DNA of 64,000 nt from Oceanirhabdus sp942490885 (GCA_942490885.1 CALNYT010000002.1:3038001-3102000), one strand, 5' to 3'. Counted from the stretch's first letter, positions 15,409-24,760 are shown. A program made the numbers and translations. Notes: generated by a model from the sequence alone, not told the origin.

Positions 15409-16653
15409 CTATTTTGATAACTTATTTTTTCTTCTACTAGAATTTTGATTTTGTCCATTTCTTTTGGTATAAGTATTTTTAACTGTTTTTTTCTTCACTA
15501 TTGATGTAGTACTAGCAATTATTTTATAAGGATGATCTTCTATTACTGGTATAGTCTTGCGTATTAGTTTTTCAATATTATTAAAGTATGCTTTTTCTTC
15601 TTCATCACAGAAGGAAAATGCAACCCCTTTTAATCCAGCCCTCCCAGTACGTCCAATTCTATGAACATAAGTCTCTGGTACTTCTGGCAAGTCAAAGTTA
15701 ATTACGTGCGATAATTCATTCACATCAATACCTCTTGCCGCTATATCAGTTGCTACCAAAACCCTTATTTTCCCTTCCTTAAAATTATTTAAGGCACGTT
15801 GTCTTACATTCTGTGATTTATTACCATGAATAGCTGCTGCTTCTATTCCTGCTTTTATAAGATCATTGGTAATTTGATTTGCACCACGTTTTGTTCTTGA
15901 AAATACCAAAACAGACTCTATAGATTCATCTTTCAATAAATGTTTAAGTAAAGACTTTTTCTGTTTTTTACCAACAAAAAATACTTTTTGTGTAATAGTA
16001 TCTACCGTAGATGATACAGGAGTAACCTCTACTTTAACAGGATCTTTCACAATAGAATCTACTAATTTTGTAATTTCTCTTGGCATAGTTGCAGAAAACA
16101 ACATATTTTGCCTAACTTTAGGTAGCTGTGCTATTATTTTTTTCACATCATGTATCATACCCATGTCCAACATACGGTCCGCCTCATCAAGCACAAAATA
16201 TTTCACATTACGTAAGTCAATATATTTTTGATTGAATAGGTCAAGCATTCTTCCTGGTGTTGCAATTAGTATATCAATTCCCGCTTTAAGTGCATTTACC
16301 TGAGGGCCTTGTGAAACTCCACCAAAAATAACTACATTTTTAATATCCATGTATTTACCGTAAGATGTAAAACTTTCTCCTATCTGAATAGCCAATTCCC
16401 TAGTTGGAGCTAATATCAATGCTCTAATAGGTTTTGGTCCTTTATTAACTCTTTTCTCATTAGAAAGATTTTGTAATACCGGAATAGCAAAAGCTGCTGT
16501 TTTTCCAGTACCAGTCTGAGCGCAACCAACAAAATCCTTCCCATTTAGTATAGGTGGAATAGACTTTTCTTGTATTGGCGTAGTTTTTTTATATCCCTCT
16601 TCTTTTAAAGCCTTCTGAATAGTGTCAATTATATCTAAATTCTCAAATAACAT
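15409..16653 (-). CDS. DEAD-box ATP-dependent RNA helicase
   Basis: 414 residues, ATG after AAAGGAG. All helicase motifs are present in order: the Q motif (TPIQEKSIPPIL), I AQTGTGKT, Ia PTRELAIQ, II DEAD, III SAT, IV VLVFSRTK, V ATDIAARGIDVNELSHVINFDLP and VI HRIGRTGRAG. A short basic tail rich in Lys, Asn and Arg (residues ~375-414) probably contacts RNA, as in RhlE/CshA-type proteins. Such helicases help ribosome assembly and RNA decay, often at low temperature. Monocistronic. Confidence 0.95.
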   Translation of the reverse strand: MLFENLDIIDTIQKALKEEGYKKTTPIQEKSIPPILNGKDFVGCAQTGTGKTAAFAIPVLQNLSNEKRVNKGPKPIRALILAPTRELAIQIGESFTSYGKYMDIKNVVIFGGVSQGPQVNALKAGIDILIATPGRMLDLFNQKYIDLRNVKYFVLDEADRMLDMGMIHDVKKIIAQLPKVRQNMLFSATMPREITKLVDSIVKDPVKVEVTPVSSTVDTITQKVFFVGKKQKKSLLKHLLKDESIESVLVFSRTKRGANQITNDLIKAGIEAAAIHGNKSQNVRQRALNNFKEGKIRVLVATDIAARGIDVNELSHVINFDLPEVPETYVHRIGRTGRAGLKGVAFSFCDEEEKAYFNNIEKLIRKTIPVIEDHPYKIIASTTSIVKKKTVKNTYTKRNGQNQNSSRRKNKLSK

Positions 16654-16805
16654 TTTTTCTCCTTTGAAATTGTATTTATAAACCTCGTGATAATGTATTA
16701 AAAAATAAAAACAAACAAAAAATATTGTCTGTCACTAAATATTATACAGTGTTTTTGTAGAAATAGCATTATATATATGCTATAAGCAATAAATTTCCTA
16801 AAGAA

Positions 16806-16847
16806 TAAAAAAATCCAGTTTAAGTGACTATGCATAACTCAAACCGG
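16806..16847 (-). terminator. Terminator of the Rh-type ammonium channel gene
   Basis: On the minus strand CCGGTTTGAG pairs with CTTAAACTGG (10 bp with wobbles; 16847-16838 and 16824-16815), followed by ATTTTTTTATT. It lies 40 bases after the gene's stop. Confidence 0.65.
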
Positions 16848-16887
16848 ACCTCAATATCAGCATCTCAGGATTCAAGATACTATTATA

Positions 16888-18144
16888 TTATCCCTCAACG
16901 AAAAACTCATCTTCATCACTATATGGAATCTCTTTTTTCCCAAGTAAGTTGATAACAGCACCAGTAATTTTTCCACATAGAAAAGCTACACATACAGTAA
17001 CAACTATTCCTAGTATTTGAGTTCCAGCCTTTCCAGTTATAAATACTGCTACCAAACCTCCAAGAATTCCAGGCATTCCATGTAAATTATTAATTCCGCA
17101 GGTATCAGTTCCTTTTATAAGCTTTTCCACCTTAGGTGCAATAAGACTATAACCAACTACACTCAACGCTCCTGCAGCAATTCCTATAAGCATAGCGTAT
17201 CCAGGTGTAGTCATATCACAAGTAGAACCAATTGCAACTCCACCAGCAAGGGCAGCATTTGCTATATCTTCTATCTCTAGTTTACCTCTGATTATTTTTG
17301 AGAATATGTATGTTGCTAAAGTTGCGCCACATAGGGCAAAAATTGTGTTTATTGCAGTTAATACAACTCTTTCTGGAGCTACTATGGCACTTGTAAAGGA
17401 TGGCCAGAAAAGCCATAATATCATACTTCCAAGCAGACAAAATTGATTTGAACTTGGATTGTTTTCACAAACCTCATCATCTTTAAATTTAGACAAAGTA
17501 TTTGCTACAACTCCTAATCCAAAGTATGCTCCAAAAGCATGTATAACAATTGAGCCACCAGTATCAAGGAAGCCTTTAAACAGACCACTTTCAAGTATAA
17601 GCCATTCATTTAATATGTACGCTGGTACAAACAATAATCCCATTATAACATATTGATCCATTTTTAAACGTCCAAGAGGAGCACCGATCGCTATAAGCAA
17701 ACTTGCAGCAGCAAATTCTGCAAACAGCAATGTATCGATATTTATAGTTGACATGGTGAACCCTTCTCCGCCAAAACTTTTTATAATCATATACATTGGG
17801 ATAGCTATACTTACTGCAAGAAATGTTGCAGTAATTGAAGTATATCCGTGATTTCTTATGAAAACCATAAGGAACCCAAAGCCAACTAGTAGCATTGCTA
17901 AAATATGAATAGAACGCTCATATTTTAATGTATCAAAAATTGTACTATTTTGCAGAGCAGCTTGATGTACTGTACTGCTTTCAGCATTAATTGCTGCAAT
18001 ACTATTAGATACGTTGTGATTTATGCTAGGTATCAAAACCAGTGCAGCACCTATAAAAAACAACAATAAAAATATTAGTAACCCTTTGTTTACAGTGGTT
18101 TTTGGAGCATTCTTAACTCCTTTTTTTCCTGATAATTGAGACAT
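16888..18144 (-). CDS. Rh-type (Rh50-like) ammonium/ammonia channel
   Basis: 418 residues from ATG 18144, preceded by GGGGGT; an upstream frame to 18189 lacks a ribosome site. About eleven hydrophobic segments are visible. HAFGAYFGL near the middle and DTCGINNLHGMPGILGG near residue 350 match Rhesus-type members of the Amt/Rh family more than classical bacterial AmtB. Such channels conduct NH3, or CO2 by some proposals, through a trimeric membrane protein. Between helices 1 and 2 lies an extracytoplasmic loop (residues ~40-75), a further Rh-like trait. No GlnK gene is adjacent, unlike usual amtB loci. Confidence 0.85.
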   Translation of the reverse strand: MSQLSGKKGVKNAPKTTVNKGLLIFLLLFFIGAALVLIPSINHNVSNSIAAINAESSTVHQAALQNSTIFDTLKYERSIHILAMLLVGFGFLMVFIRNHGYTSITATFLAVSIAIPMYMIIKSFGGEGFTMSTINIDTLLFAEFAAASLLIAIGAPLGRLKMDQYVIMGLLFVPAYILNEWLILESGLFKGFLDTGGSIVIHAFGAYFGLGVVANTLSKFKDDEVCENNPSSNQFCLLGSMILWLFWPSFTSAIVAPERVVLTAINTIFALCGATLATYIFSKIIRGKLEIEDIANAALAGGVAIGSTCDMTTPGYAMLIGIAAGALSVVGYSLIAPKVEKLIKGTDTCGINNLHGMPGILGGLVAVFITGKAGTQILGIVVTVCVAFLCGKITGAVINLLGKKEIPYSDEDEFFVEG

Positions 18145-18497
18145 TATATTACCCCCATTAATTATTTTTTTCATTAAGCTATAGCACATTTCTCTGTTTT
18201 GAAAATAATTTATATGCTTTTAACTTACAAAAAACACAACAAAAATTCAGTACTGAAACTATTTTGTCACACCCGGGTATAATAACATTTTTTCACTTAT
18301 AAGCAAAGTATGATTTTGGTTCTTAATGCAATATTAACCTTCAAATATTATCATTTTGAAAGATAGTCGTCTATTTTCATAAAATTCTTAAGTTTATATT
18401 TTTTTCTATATTTTTTCTATATTTTATTAAACCCAATGCAAATCAATTCTGCATTGGGTTTATAAAACAGTGTTTTAACAATAAAACACACCGGAAT
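18145..18497. other. Intergenic gap with one strong hairpin
   Basis: The gap lies between two minus-strand genes. It holds a 12-bp perfect stem AAACCCAATGCA / TGCATTGGGTTT (18429-18440 and 18450-18461), 37 bases after the phosphatase stop, but there is no T-run on either side. The rest is AT-rich with no feature I can name. Confidence 0.4.
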
Positions 18498-19553
18498 CTA
18501 CCACAAATAATTTTGTTGTAATTTAACTCTCTTTTCTTCATTAATGCCATACTCTTTTTCTAAGTACTCATCAATAGATCCATATCTTTGTTTAATTGTA
18601 TCTAAAGCACATTCTATATATTCTTTTTTCACCTCCATGAAGGCTTTAAAAATTTCTATACTATTTTCATCCTTTAACAAATTTCCAAAGGATTTAATTA
18701 ATGCATCATTCAAATTAGAACGATATACATTAGTTAACAAATAATCTTCTACAACAGTTTCCTCTGGCACTCCTAATGCAAGTAATATTAATGCTGAACC
18801 TATACCTGTTCTATCTTTTCCAGCTGTACAATGCTGAATTATAGGCATTTTATCTGGATATTCAATATACTCCATTAACTTTTTAAATGCTTCGTTTTCA
18901 AATACCATTTCTAAATAACCATTTTTAAGTAGCTCCTCAGGCTTTCCTAATGCTTCTAAGTTTTTACTTTCCTTAATTAAAGAAATCATATCAAAGTTCA
19001 CATCTTTATTATCTAAAGATTTCATTCCTGAAATATTTACATTTTCAATGCCTTCAATTATTGGATCTGGTTTTGCATTAACTTCCCCTTTTGAACGATA
19101 ATCCATAATCGTTTTTATGCCTAAACCTTTTAAATACTCCATATCTTCTTCTGTTAAACCAGCTAATTCATCAGAACGGTAGAAAATATTCCATTTAACT
19201 CTTCTACCATCCTTTGTTCTATATCCTCCCATATCACGAAAGTTACTAGTACCCTTAAAAGGTATTAATACTTCTGAGATTATATCTGAAGCATATCCCT
19301 CAGCTTTTAAAATAAAATAATTTTTTCTTTTAGCATCTGGATCATCAAAAGTAACTGAAGCATCTCCTTCTGCAGTTGTGATATACTCTTCTTCTCCATT
19401 TATCTCTGGGGTTTGATTCCAATAAATCTTAACCTGGTTAAGGTCTTCTTCTGACTTCCAACTAATATTTACTTTGTTATCATAACTTCTTGTGATTTTC
19501 ACATTCTTAAAATACTTTTTATCATTTTCAACTCTTATATGCTCCATACTCAT
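18498..19553 (-). CDS. Tyrosine/serine protein phosphatase (Tyr_phosphatase3 type)
   Basis: 351 residues. Residues ~1-95 look like a beta-sandwich (fibronectin-like) module with DNKVNISWKSEEDLNQVKIYW. The catalytic part starts at FRDMGGYRTKDGRRVKWNIFYRS and contains the CX5R loop HCTAGKDRTGIGSALIL near residue 240, followed by GVPEETVVEDYLLTN. This is the LipA/IphP-like arrangement known in Firmicutes for dual-specificity phosphatases that may also act on phosphoinositides. No signal peptide is visible, so it is probably cytoplasmic. Ungrouped; neighbours are unrelated. Confidence 0.88.
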   Translation of the reverse strand: MSMEHIRVENDKKYFKNVKITRSYDNKVNISWKSEEDLNQVKIYWNQTPEINGEEEYITTAEGDASVTFDDPDAKRKNYFILKAEGYASDIISEVLIPFKGTSNFRDMGGYRTKDGRRVKWNIFYRSDELAGLTEEDMEYLKGLGIKTIMDYRSKGEVNAKPDPIIEGIENVNISGMKSLDNKDVNFDMISLIKESKNLEALGKPEELLKNGYLEMVFENEAFKKLMEYIEYPDKMPIIQHCTAGKDRTGIGSALILLALGVPEETVVEDYLLTNVYRSNLNDALIKSFGNLLKDENSIEIFKAFMEVKKEYIECALDTIKQRYGSIDEYLEKEYGINEEKRVKLQQNYLW

Positions 19554-19648
19554 ACACTCCCTAACACATTTTTTTTAGATTTTCAATAGAAATCTAAAAT
19601 CATAGAAACAATTATATTTTAAAATTACCTACAAATATTTTAAGTAGA

Positions 19649-20557
19649 TTAAAACTCGGGTTCCCAATTTTCATTAAATTTAAACACTTGAGCGGGTCTA
19701 TAAGGTTTACCTTCTATTTTTTCATCAGTTTCTACGATCATTTTTCCAATTTTTCTTCTAAAATTCAGTATTTCTTTTCCCATTATTGATTCATAAACAT
19801 ATTGTAATTCCTTTACAACAAAAAGTCTTGGTAATAAATTAAAGGCTATAGGGCTCTTTTCTATATTCTCCCTAAGTTTATCTATTCCACAATCTATAAT
19901 TTTATAGTGATCAAAAGATAATTCTTCTGTACTTTCTTGCAAAAGCTTATATTCTACTTTTCTTCTTCTAAATATATCTTTTGAAATAGTTTCCTTTATT
20001 TCATAAATAATTTTCACGCTATCATCAATTGACTTTAATTCTAATAAATAAGTTTTTTCAATCTCTTCCTTTTCCCAATCATTTTTAATTAATTGTTTAT
20101 TAACCCAAAACCATGCAACTTCCTTGGCATCATCTCCAGCCATAGGATTTATGCTATCCTTAGGTATTAAAGCAATATTGGCAATACTTATGACTCTAGT
20201 CCTTGGATCCCTCTCAGTTTCTCCAAAGACATATAACTGTTCCGTATATACGTTATTTATACCGGTCTCTTCTCTTAGTTCCCTTTTTAAACCTTCTTCT
20301 AAACTCTCTTTCATTTGAACAAATCCCCCAGGAGTTGCCCATTGATTCATATATGGATGTTCTTTTCTTTTAATTAAAAGAACTTGCATACCCTTTCTTG
20401 GCATTTTTCTTGGGTTACTTTCTTCCTTATCCTCTGTTGTAAATATTATTATATCATTAGTAACACTTGGTCTTTCATACTTGTTAGCATCATAATTGTT
20501 TAAGAATTCTTCCTCTGTAAACCCATTTTGGTCTAAAATATATTTGTTATTTTCCAA
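19649..20557 (-). CDS. Nudix domain / NrtR-like winged-helix regulator
   Basis: 302 residues from TTG 20557 after AGGAAGTGATG. Residues ~30-180 hold a Nudix fold with GGFVQMKESLEEGLKRELRE followed by ETG, a complete Nudix box. The C-terminal ~80 residues (LLPRLFVVKELQYVYESIMG, NFRRKIGKMI, KPYRPAQVFKFN) match the winged helix of NrtR, which represses NAD-biosynthesis genes and releases DNA on binding ADP-ribose. An intact Nudix box leaves hydrolase activity possible. It is the last gene of the NAD-salvage operon, 64 bases after nadE, and probably controls it through the upstream palindromes (inference). Confidence 0.85.
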   Translation of the reverse strand: MENNKYILDQNGFTEEEFLNNYDANKYERPSVTNDIIIFTTEDKEESNPRKMPRKGMQVLLIKRKEHPYMNQWATPGGFVQMKESLEEGLKRELREETGINNVYTEQLYVFGETERDPRTRVISIANIALIPKDSINPMAGDDAKEVAWFWVNKQLIKNDWEKEEIEKTYLLELKSIDDSVKIIYEIKETISKDIFRRRKVEYKLLQESTEELSFDHYKIIDCGIDKLRENIEKSPIAFNLLPRLFVVKELQYVYESIMGKEILNFRRKIGKMIVETDEKIEGKPYRPAQVFKFNENWEPEF

Positions 20558-20621
20558 CTACATCACTTCCTAATTATGTTTGATAATTATTTATATATGA
20601 AGTAATTATAGTATAAAGTTG

Positions 20622-21425
20622 CTAATTAATACAAATAGAAATTTCACTATTATAATGTGGTACCTGTATGTTCCTCTTATGAGTGTTTAGCTTCCATCTC
20701 TCACTAATAATTTCTTTAACTTTTTTATCTTCACATATTCCAACTCTTATGAGTTTATCTAGTATCTCGTACGAAAATCCTAAGTTTTCCTCATCACTAA
20801 CCCCTGATAAACCATCACTTGGTTCCTTTTGAATTAAGTCCATTGGTAAACCTAAATACTCCCCAATTTTAACTACTTCACTTTTTGTAAATGTAGATAA
20901 TATTGCAAAGTCACACGCGGTATCTCCATACTTAGTGCAATATCCAACTAAGCTTTCACTTAAATTTCCTGTACCAACTACCCTATAACTCAACTCTTGC
21001 CCTATAGTATACAATGTTGTCATTCTCAATCTTGGAGAAATATTAGTTAATGTATGAGAACTTAAATTAATACTTTTAAAGTGTGTTCTATCAAACTCAC
21101 TAAATTCTATAGAATTAATTATGTCTTTATAGCTCTCTTGAATATTCACAGTTGTATACCTTATATTCAAAAGTTCACATACTCTTTTGCTATCATTTAT
21201 ATCATTTTGTTGACCATTTGGAATCATAACGCCTAAGAGTTTTTCACTCCCTATGGCTTCACAAAGTAGCTTTGCTGCCACAGTGCTATCTTTTCCTCCA
21301 CTAATACCGATAATAACCCCCTTTGCATTACCACTGTAATTATTAAACCAATCTTTTATCCAGTTAATACAATTCTCAGTTTGTTCCTCTACATTAAACA
21401 AATATCCATTATTATTATCCTTCAT
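20622..21425 (-). CDS. nadE: NH3-dependent NAD+ synthetase
   Basis: 267 residues. It amidates nicotinate adenine dinucleotide to NAD using ATP and ammonia. The PP-loop GVIIGISGGKDSTVAAKLL is near residue 37, followed by RLRMTTLYTIGQ, GTGNLSE, GYCTKYGD and KSEVVKIGEYLGLP, all NadE signatures. There is no glutaminase domain, so it uses free ammonia. Ribosome site GGAGTAG. It follows NAMPT by 12 bases. Together with the nicotinamidase in the operon it fits the deamidating route, which still needs nicotinate phosphoribosyltransferase and NadD from elsewhere. Confidence 0.95.
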   Translation of the reverse strand: MKDNNNGYLFNVEEQTENCINWIKDWFNNYSGNAKGVIIGISGGKDSTVAAKLLCEAIGSEKLLGVMIPNGQQNDINDSKRVCELLNIRYTTVNIQESYKDIINSIEFSEFDRTHFKSINLSSHTLTNISPRLRMTTLYTIGQELSYRVVGTGNLSESLVGYCTKYGDTACDFAILSTFTKSEVVKIGEYLGLPMDLIQKEPSDGLSGVSDEENLGFSYEILDKLIRVGICEDKKVKEIISERWKLNTHKRNIQVPHYNSEISICIN

Positions 21426-21437
21426 ATTATCTACTCC

Positions 21438-22928
21438 TTAGAAATTTTTATTGTATATTTTTTCTCGTACCTCTCTCAAGGAAGTTTCTTTCAATAATTT
21501 CCCATCCTTGAAAACTGTCTGCAATAAATCTTCATTTCTATACTTAGAATATCCTTCTTTATTTAACCCATCTTTAACCTTTAATTTTCCTTCCTGATCT
21601 TCAATAACTACTACTTTTCCCTTCAAGGATTTTTTAATATTATCTTCATCAGTCTTTGGATTTTTAAAGATTTCAATTTCCTTTCCATCAATTACTGCAT
21701 AAGTTGCCTTTAATGCCCATCCCTGAGTGTCTCTTGTTAAATACTGCAGTGAATAACTCCCCACACCAAAAATTACATTTTCCACTGAGTACCCCATTAT
21801 CATAAGTCTATTGCATATACTTTCACATCTTTCTAGAGTTATAGAATCCCCATACACAATTCTAATATGCTTGTCCAAGACCTTATATCCCTTTGAATTA
21901 ATATATCCTCCGAAGGTATTCCAAAGAGAATTTATAGTACCTACTCTCTCCATTTCACTGTTACTGTCCTCATTGCCACAAATAATCTTTTCGGGATCAC
22001 CACTATCTGGTCTTACGTTTATGCAACCATCTCTATTTAACACCACATCTTTATATTTTGGTAAAATATTGTTTATGAAATTGAAATAGTCATAACTATC
22101 GCAAACAAAACTAAAGTTACCCTTAGGATATATTTCTGTACACATTCTTACAAAGAATTTTTCTTCATCACCATCTACAGCAAAATTGCTTGTTGTACAA
22201 CTATGCTCAACACTTGCAGACCAATTTCCTACAGTTTCTTTTGTAACATCTGCATTATAATATTGATTTAAATATGGAAGCACAGGAATGGTTGATGTCT
22301 TTGTAAAGCTAGTAAGGAATCCAGAGGATGCTGATAAAGCACTTTCATTTGAAGACATTCCTCTATAACTAAAATCTCCGCAAGCAACTGACTTCCACTT
22401 AGGATTATCACTAGTCTTTTCAACATATTTTTCTATTATTTTTCTATACTCATATGCCAATGTTGAACAAGTGGATGGACTCCATAAACTGCAAGAAATA
22501 ATACTTTCTAAAAAGTTTGTAAGCCATGCAAACTCCTCATGAGTATTTTCTATTGTCATACAAGGAACTCTATAAGGCACCTTTGTTCCTTCTTTCAATG
22601 CTTTTATTTCAATAGGTAGATATCCTAATTTGTGTAGCTTTTTAAAATGCTCTGTTTCAGGATTTTCTTCAAATGTATTACTTATATATACCTTGTATTC
22701 CTCTAATACTTCTTCTATATCTCTTTTAAAAAAATTCTCATTAAAATTTTCTATAAGATATTTTTTAATAAAAGCTTGTAGTCCAAACCAAATCACTTCA
22801 TTACTTCTTGAAAAGTACTTATTACTCCTAGGTACCCATGTAGAATATAATTGTGTCATATTCTTTGGGTATAAATTTTTATGGCATATTTTGTAAAAAT
22901 CTTCTAACAATATAGGATTATTTATCAT
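21438..22928 (-). CDS. nadV: Nicotinamide phosphoribosyltransferase
   Basis: 496 residues, full length for the NAMPT family. It makes NMN from nicotinamide and PRPP. Visible motifs are NPILLEDFYKICHKNLYP at the N-terminus, WSASVEHSCTTS near 234, the INVRPDSGDP active-site segment near 306 and IVYGDSITLERCESI and FGVGSYSLQYLTRDTQGWALKAT near the C-terminus. NAMPT is scattered in bacteria and phages and is often transferred. No NMN adenylyltransferase is in the operon. It is followed by nadE and preceded at 19 bases by the PRPP synthetase-like gene that could feed it. Confidence 0.93.
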   Translation of the reverse strand: MINNPILLEDFYKICHKNLYPKNMTQLYSTWVPRSNKYFSRSNEVIWFGLQAFIKKYLIENFNENFFKRDIEEVLEEYKVYISNTFEENPETEHFKKLHKLGYLPIEIKALKEGTKVPYRVPCMTIENTHEEFAWLTNFLESIISCSLWSPSTCSTLAYEYRKIIEKYVEKTSDNPKWKSVACGDFSYRGMSSNESALSASSGFLTSFTKTSTIPVLPYLNQYYNADVTKETVGNWSASVEHSCTTSNFAVDGDEEKFFVRMCTEIYPKGNFSFVCDSYDYFNFINNILPKYKDVVLNRDGCINVRPDSGDPEKIICGNEDSNSEMERVGTINSLWNTFGGYINSKGYKVLDKHIRIVYGDSITLERCESICNRLMIMGYSVENVIFGVGSYSLQYLTRDTQGWALKATYAVIDGKEIEIFKNPKTDEDNIKKSLKGKVVVIEDQEGKLKVKDGLNKEGYSKYRNEDLLQTVFKDGKLLKETSLREVREKIYNKNF

Positions 22929-22947
22929 ATATTATCTCTCCTCATCA

Positions 22948-23760
22948 CTAATTAATTGGTTTTAAAATTGTTATCTTTTCTTGAGAATAATCATTGAATA
23001 TACTATCACTTGTATATAAGTTATCTATAACATTAGTACTTAAAAGTTTTCCATCCTTAACACTTTCCTCTAAATGTGATACATATAAATAAACATTTTT
23101 GGCTCCCTTTCTTTTAATTTCACTCCCGCTTAAAAAAAATGTCATACCTTTACTGCATAAATCATCTATGATAAGAACATTTTTATCTTGCAAATCAGGT
23201 ACATCTATTAACTCGTACTTTTCTATATATCCTGTTTTTAGATTTCTTTTCTTATTTCCGTAGAAATAGGTAATATGCTCTGGAAGACTTATCTTTTCTG
23301 GATACTTTTTACATGCGCCATTATCTGGATAAAATACATAATCAATATTATTTTCATTAATTATTTTATCTACATAAGGTTGAATTGAAATTTCACATAC
23401 TCGCTGTAGCACTGCTGAACTTACTGAGCTATGAGGATCTAAAACAAACACTCTATTGAATTTCAAATCATTTATGATTTGACAAAAATACTTGCAACTA
23501 AACATATATCCATCTATATATCTATCCATCCTTGAATAAGGTATATATTTCATAGTTAAATTAACTTTAGTATTAGGATACACCTCATCAAGGTATTTCT
23601 TTGTCATAATTAAAGTCGTTATATCTCCATCATTTTCATATCTAAAATTAATATTAAATTCCTCTTCTCTTAACTCACTACAACATATAATACTTTTAAA
23701 TATAGTTTCTTTATTAGGATAGACTTCTGCCCCTACTACAACTCCATTTATTTCTACCAT
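22948..23760 (-). CDS. Short ribose-phosphate pyrophosphokinase-like protein
   Basis: 270 residues from ATG 23760, placed after GGAG; GTG at 23769 is an alternative. It resembles PRPP synthetase: MKYIPYSRMDR (ATP/flexible-loop region), VFVLDPHSSVSS (near 120) and VLIIDDLCSKGMTF (PRPP-binding loop near 213). At 270 residues it is shorter than the ~315 of housekeeping Prs and like those in phage NAD cassettes. It would supply PRPP to NAMPT, whose gene follows by 19 bases. The family also contains non-catalytic homologues, so activity is likely but not proven. Confidence 0.85.
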   Translation of the reverse strand: MVEINGVVVGAEVYPNKETIFKSIICCSELREEEFNINFRYENDGDITTLIMTKKYLDEVYPNTKVNLTMKYIPYSRMDRYIDGYMFSCKYFCQIINDLKFNRVFVLDPHSSVSSAVLQRVCEISIQPYVDKIINENNIDYVFYPDNGACKKYPEKISLPEHITYFYGNKKRNLKTGYIEKYELIDVPDLQDKNVLIIDDLCSKGMTFFLSGSEIKRKGAKNVYLYVSHLEESVKDGKLLSTNVIDNLYTSDSIFNDYSQEKITILKPIN

Positions 23761-23788
23761 TTTTTTCACTCCATTTATCTATTTATTT

Positions 23789-24340
23789 TTAATCTTCTAT
23801 AAGGTGCATCTGTAGATTTTTCATAATTTCAAATGTCTTATTCTCTAATTCCTTGTTACCACTTCCACATAAATTTCTTCTAATATATATTTCACTATTT
23901 CCAAAGACTGTTTGACATATTATAGCGTTGGATAAAACACATATATTTGTATCAATACCACATAACTCAACTGCTTCTATTTCTCCAAGCTCATCTTTTA
24001 ATTTCATAAACTCCATTGTTCCAAACTTACTCTTTTGTATAATGTAGACCTCTTTATCTTCAGCTATACTTTTTAACTTCTCCCCATAAAGTTCATGACC
24101 ATTTGCCCCTTTTATGCAATGTTCTATTGGAAGATATTTTCCCTCTAAGGTGCCAAGGTAATCCGCCTCATGAGTATCCATTGTAAAAGCAATATAGTCT
24201 CCGTTTTCTTTATATACCCTAATCCTCTCAAGTATTTTGTCATAAAGCAACTCTGCTCCTTGAAACCCTAAACTTCCATTTACAAAATCTCTTTGATAAT
24301 CCACAACTACTAACAAGTTCTTTTTTTTACTCATATTCAT
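23789..24340 (-). CDS. pncA: Nicotinamidase / isochorismatase-family hydrolase
   Basis: 183 residues from ATG 24340, after GGGAG. Catalytic-triad positions are present: Asp in VVVDYQRDFVNGSLGF, Lys in YIIQKSKFGTM, and Cys in CGIDTNICVLSNAI. The metal site is DTHEADY with the His of HCIKGANGHEL. It converts nicotinamide to nicotinate. As the first gene of the operon it would draw nicotinamide away from NAMPT, so the two routes compete or act in different states. This family also has other amidases, but the context supports nicotinamidase. Confidence 0.88.
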   Translation of the reverse strand: MNMSKKKNLLVVVDYQRDFVNGSLGFQGAELLYDKILERIRVYKENGDYIAFTMDTHEADYLGTLEGKYLPIEHCIKGANGHELYGEKLKSIAEDKEVYIIQKSKFGTMEFMKLKDELGEIEAVELCGIDTNICVLSNAIICQTVFGNSEIYIRRNLCGSGNKELENKTFEIMKNLQMHLIED

Positions 24341-24412
24341 TTTCACTCCCTTTATAGTTTTTAATTATCTTTTTTAATTCAATTTCATCACCTTTTACTT
24401 ATTGTCATATTG

Positions 24413-24530
24413 ATACTAAGTATTACTAAAAAAATTTTTCTTCTTCATGTACTATCACAACTTTCACAGTATATCTTATACTGTGTCTTTTAAAATCTTA
24501 CTTAAGTTCACTTTGATTATAAGTAAGATT
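24413..24530 (-). promoter_or_regulatory. Palindromic operator candidates upstream of the NAD operon
   Basis: Three dyads lie 70-190 bases before pncA: ATACT-A-AGTAT (24413-24423), CACAGTATA-TCT-TATACTGTG (24465-24485, 9-bp perfect arms) and AATCTTACTTA...TAAGTAAGATT (24494-24504 and 24520-24530). The middle one has the size and symmetry of a dimeric repressor site and shares the AGTAT half with the first, so both may be read by the operon's NrtR-like protein. Confidence 0.5.
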
Positions 24531-24570
24531 ATACACCTATTCAATTATTTATGCAAGTAAAATTTTTATA

Positions 24571-24710
24571 GGGTCAGACCCCTCTCTGATTGATATTTGA
24601 TAAAGTCTTAGTATAAAGTATTTGATTATGGGTTTTTACTAAATTTTATCATGGATAAAATATTGTATTTCTAATACAATGTTTCATTCTAAATGAAACG
24701 AGTAATACTT
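24571..24710 (-). repeat. MITE-like repeat, copy A
   Basis: A small dyad GGGTCAGACCC (24571-24581) is followed after 48 bases by an 81-base hairpin-forming block (24630-24710). The block reads GGGTTTTTACT, ATTTTATC..GGATAAAATATTGTA, TACAATGTTTCATTCT and ATGAAACGAGTAATACTT. The same parts appear in inverted order near 29667-29801 (copy B), with most bases shared in the long block. No coding capacity. Confidence 0.6.
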
Positions 24711-24731
24711 TCTCTCAACTATCTTTTACAT

Positions 24732-24760
24732 TTGACACTCTTGTCGAATTATGATATATT
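24732..24760 (+). promoter_or_regulatory. Promoter of the lysine-riboswitch transcript
   Basis: TTGACA (24732-24737), a 17-base spacer and TATATT (24755-24760). It is closely similar base by base to the promoter at 26846-26874 of the paralogous second gene. The spacer contains TTGTCGAA, a near 0A box, which may be chance. Confidence 0.7.

Noticed and set aside
18429..18461. Hairpin after the tyrosine phosphatase gene called as terminator
   Set aside because: Strong stem but no T-tract on either strand; listed only as a hairpin.
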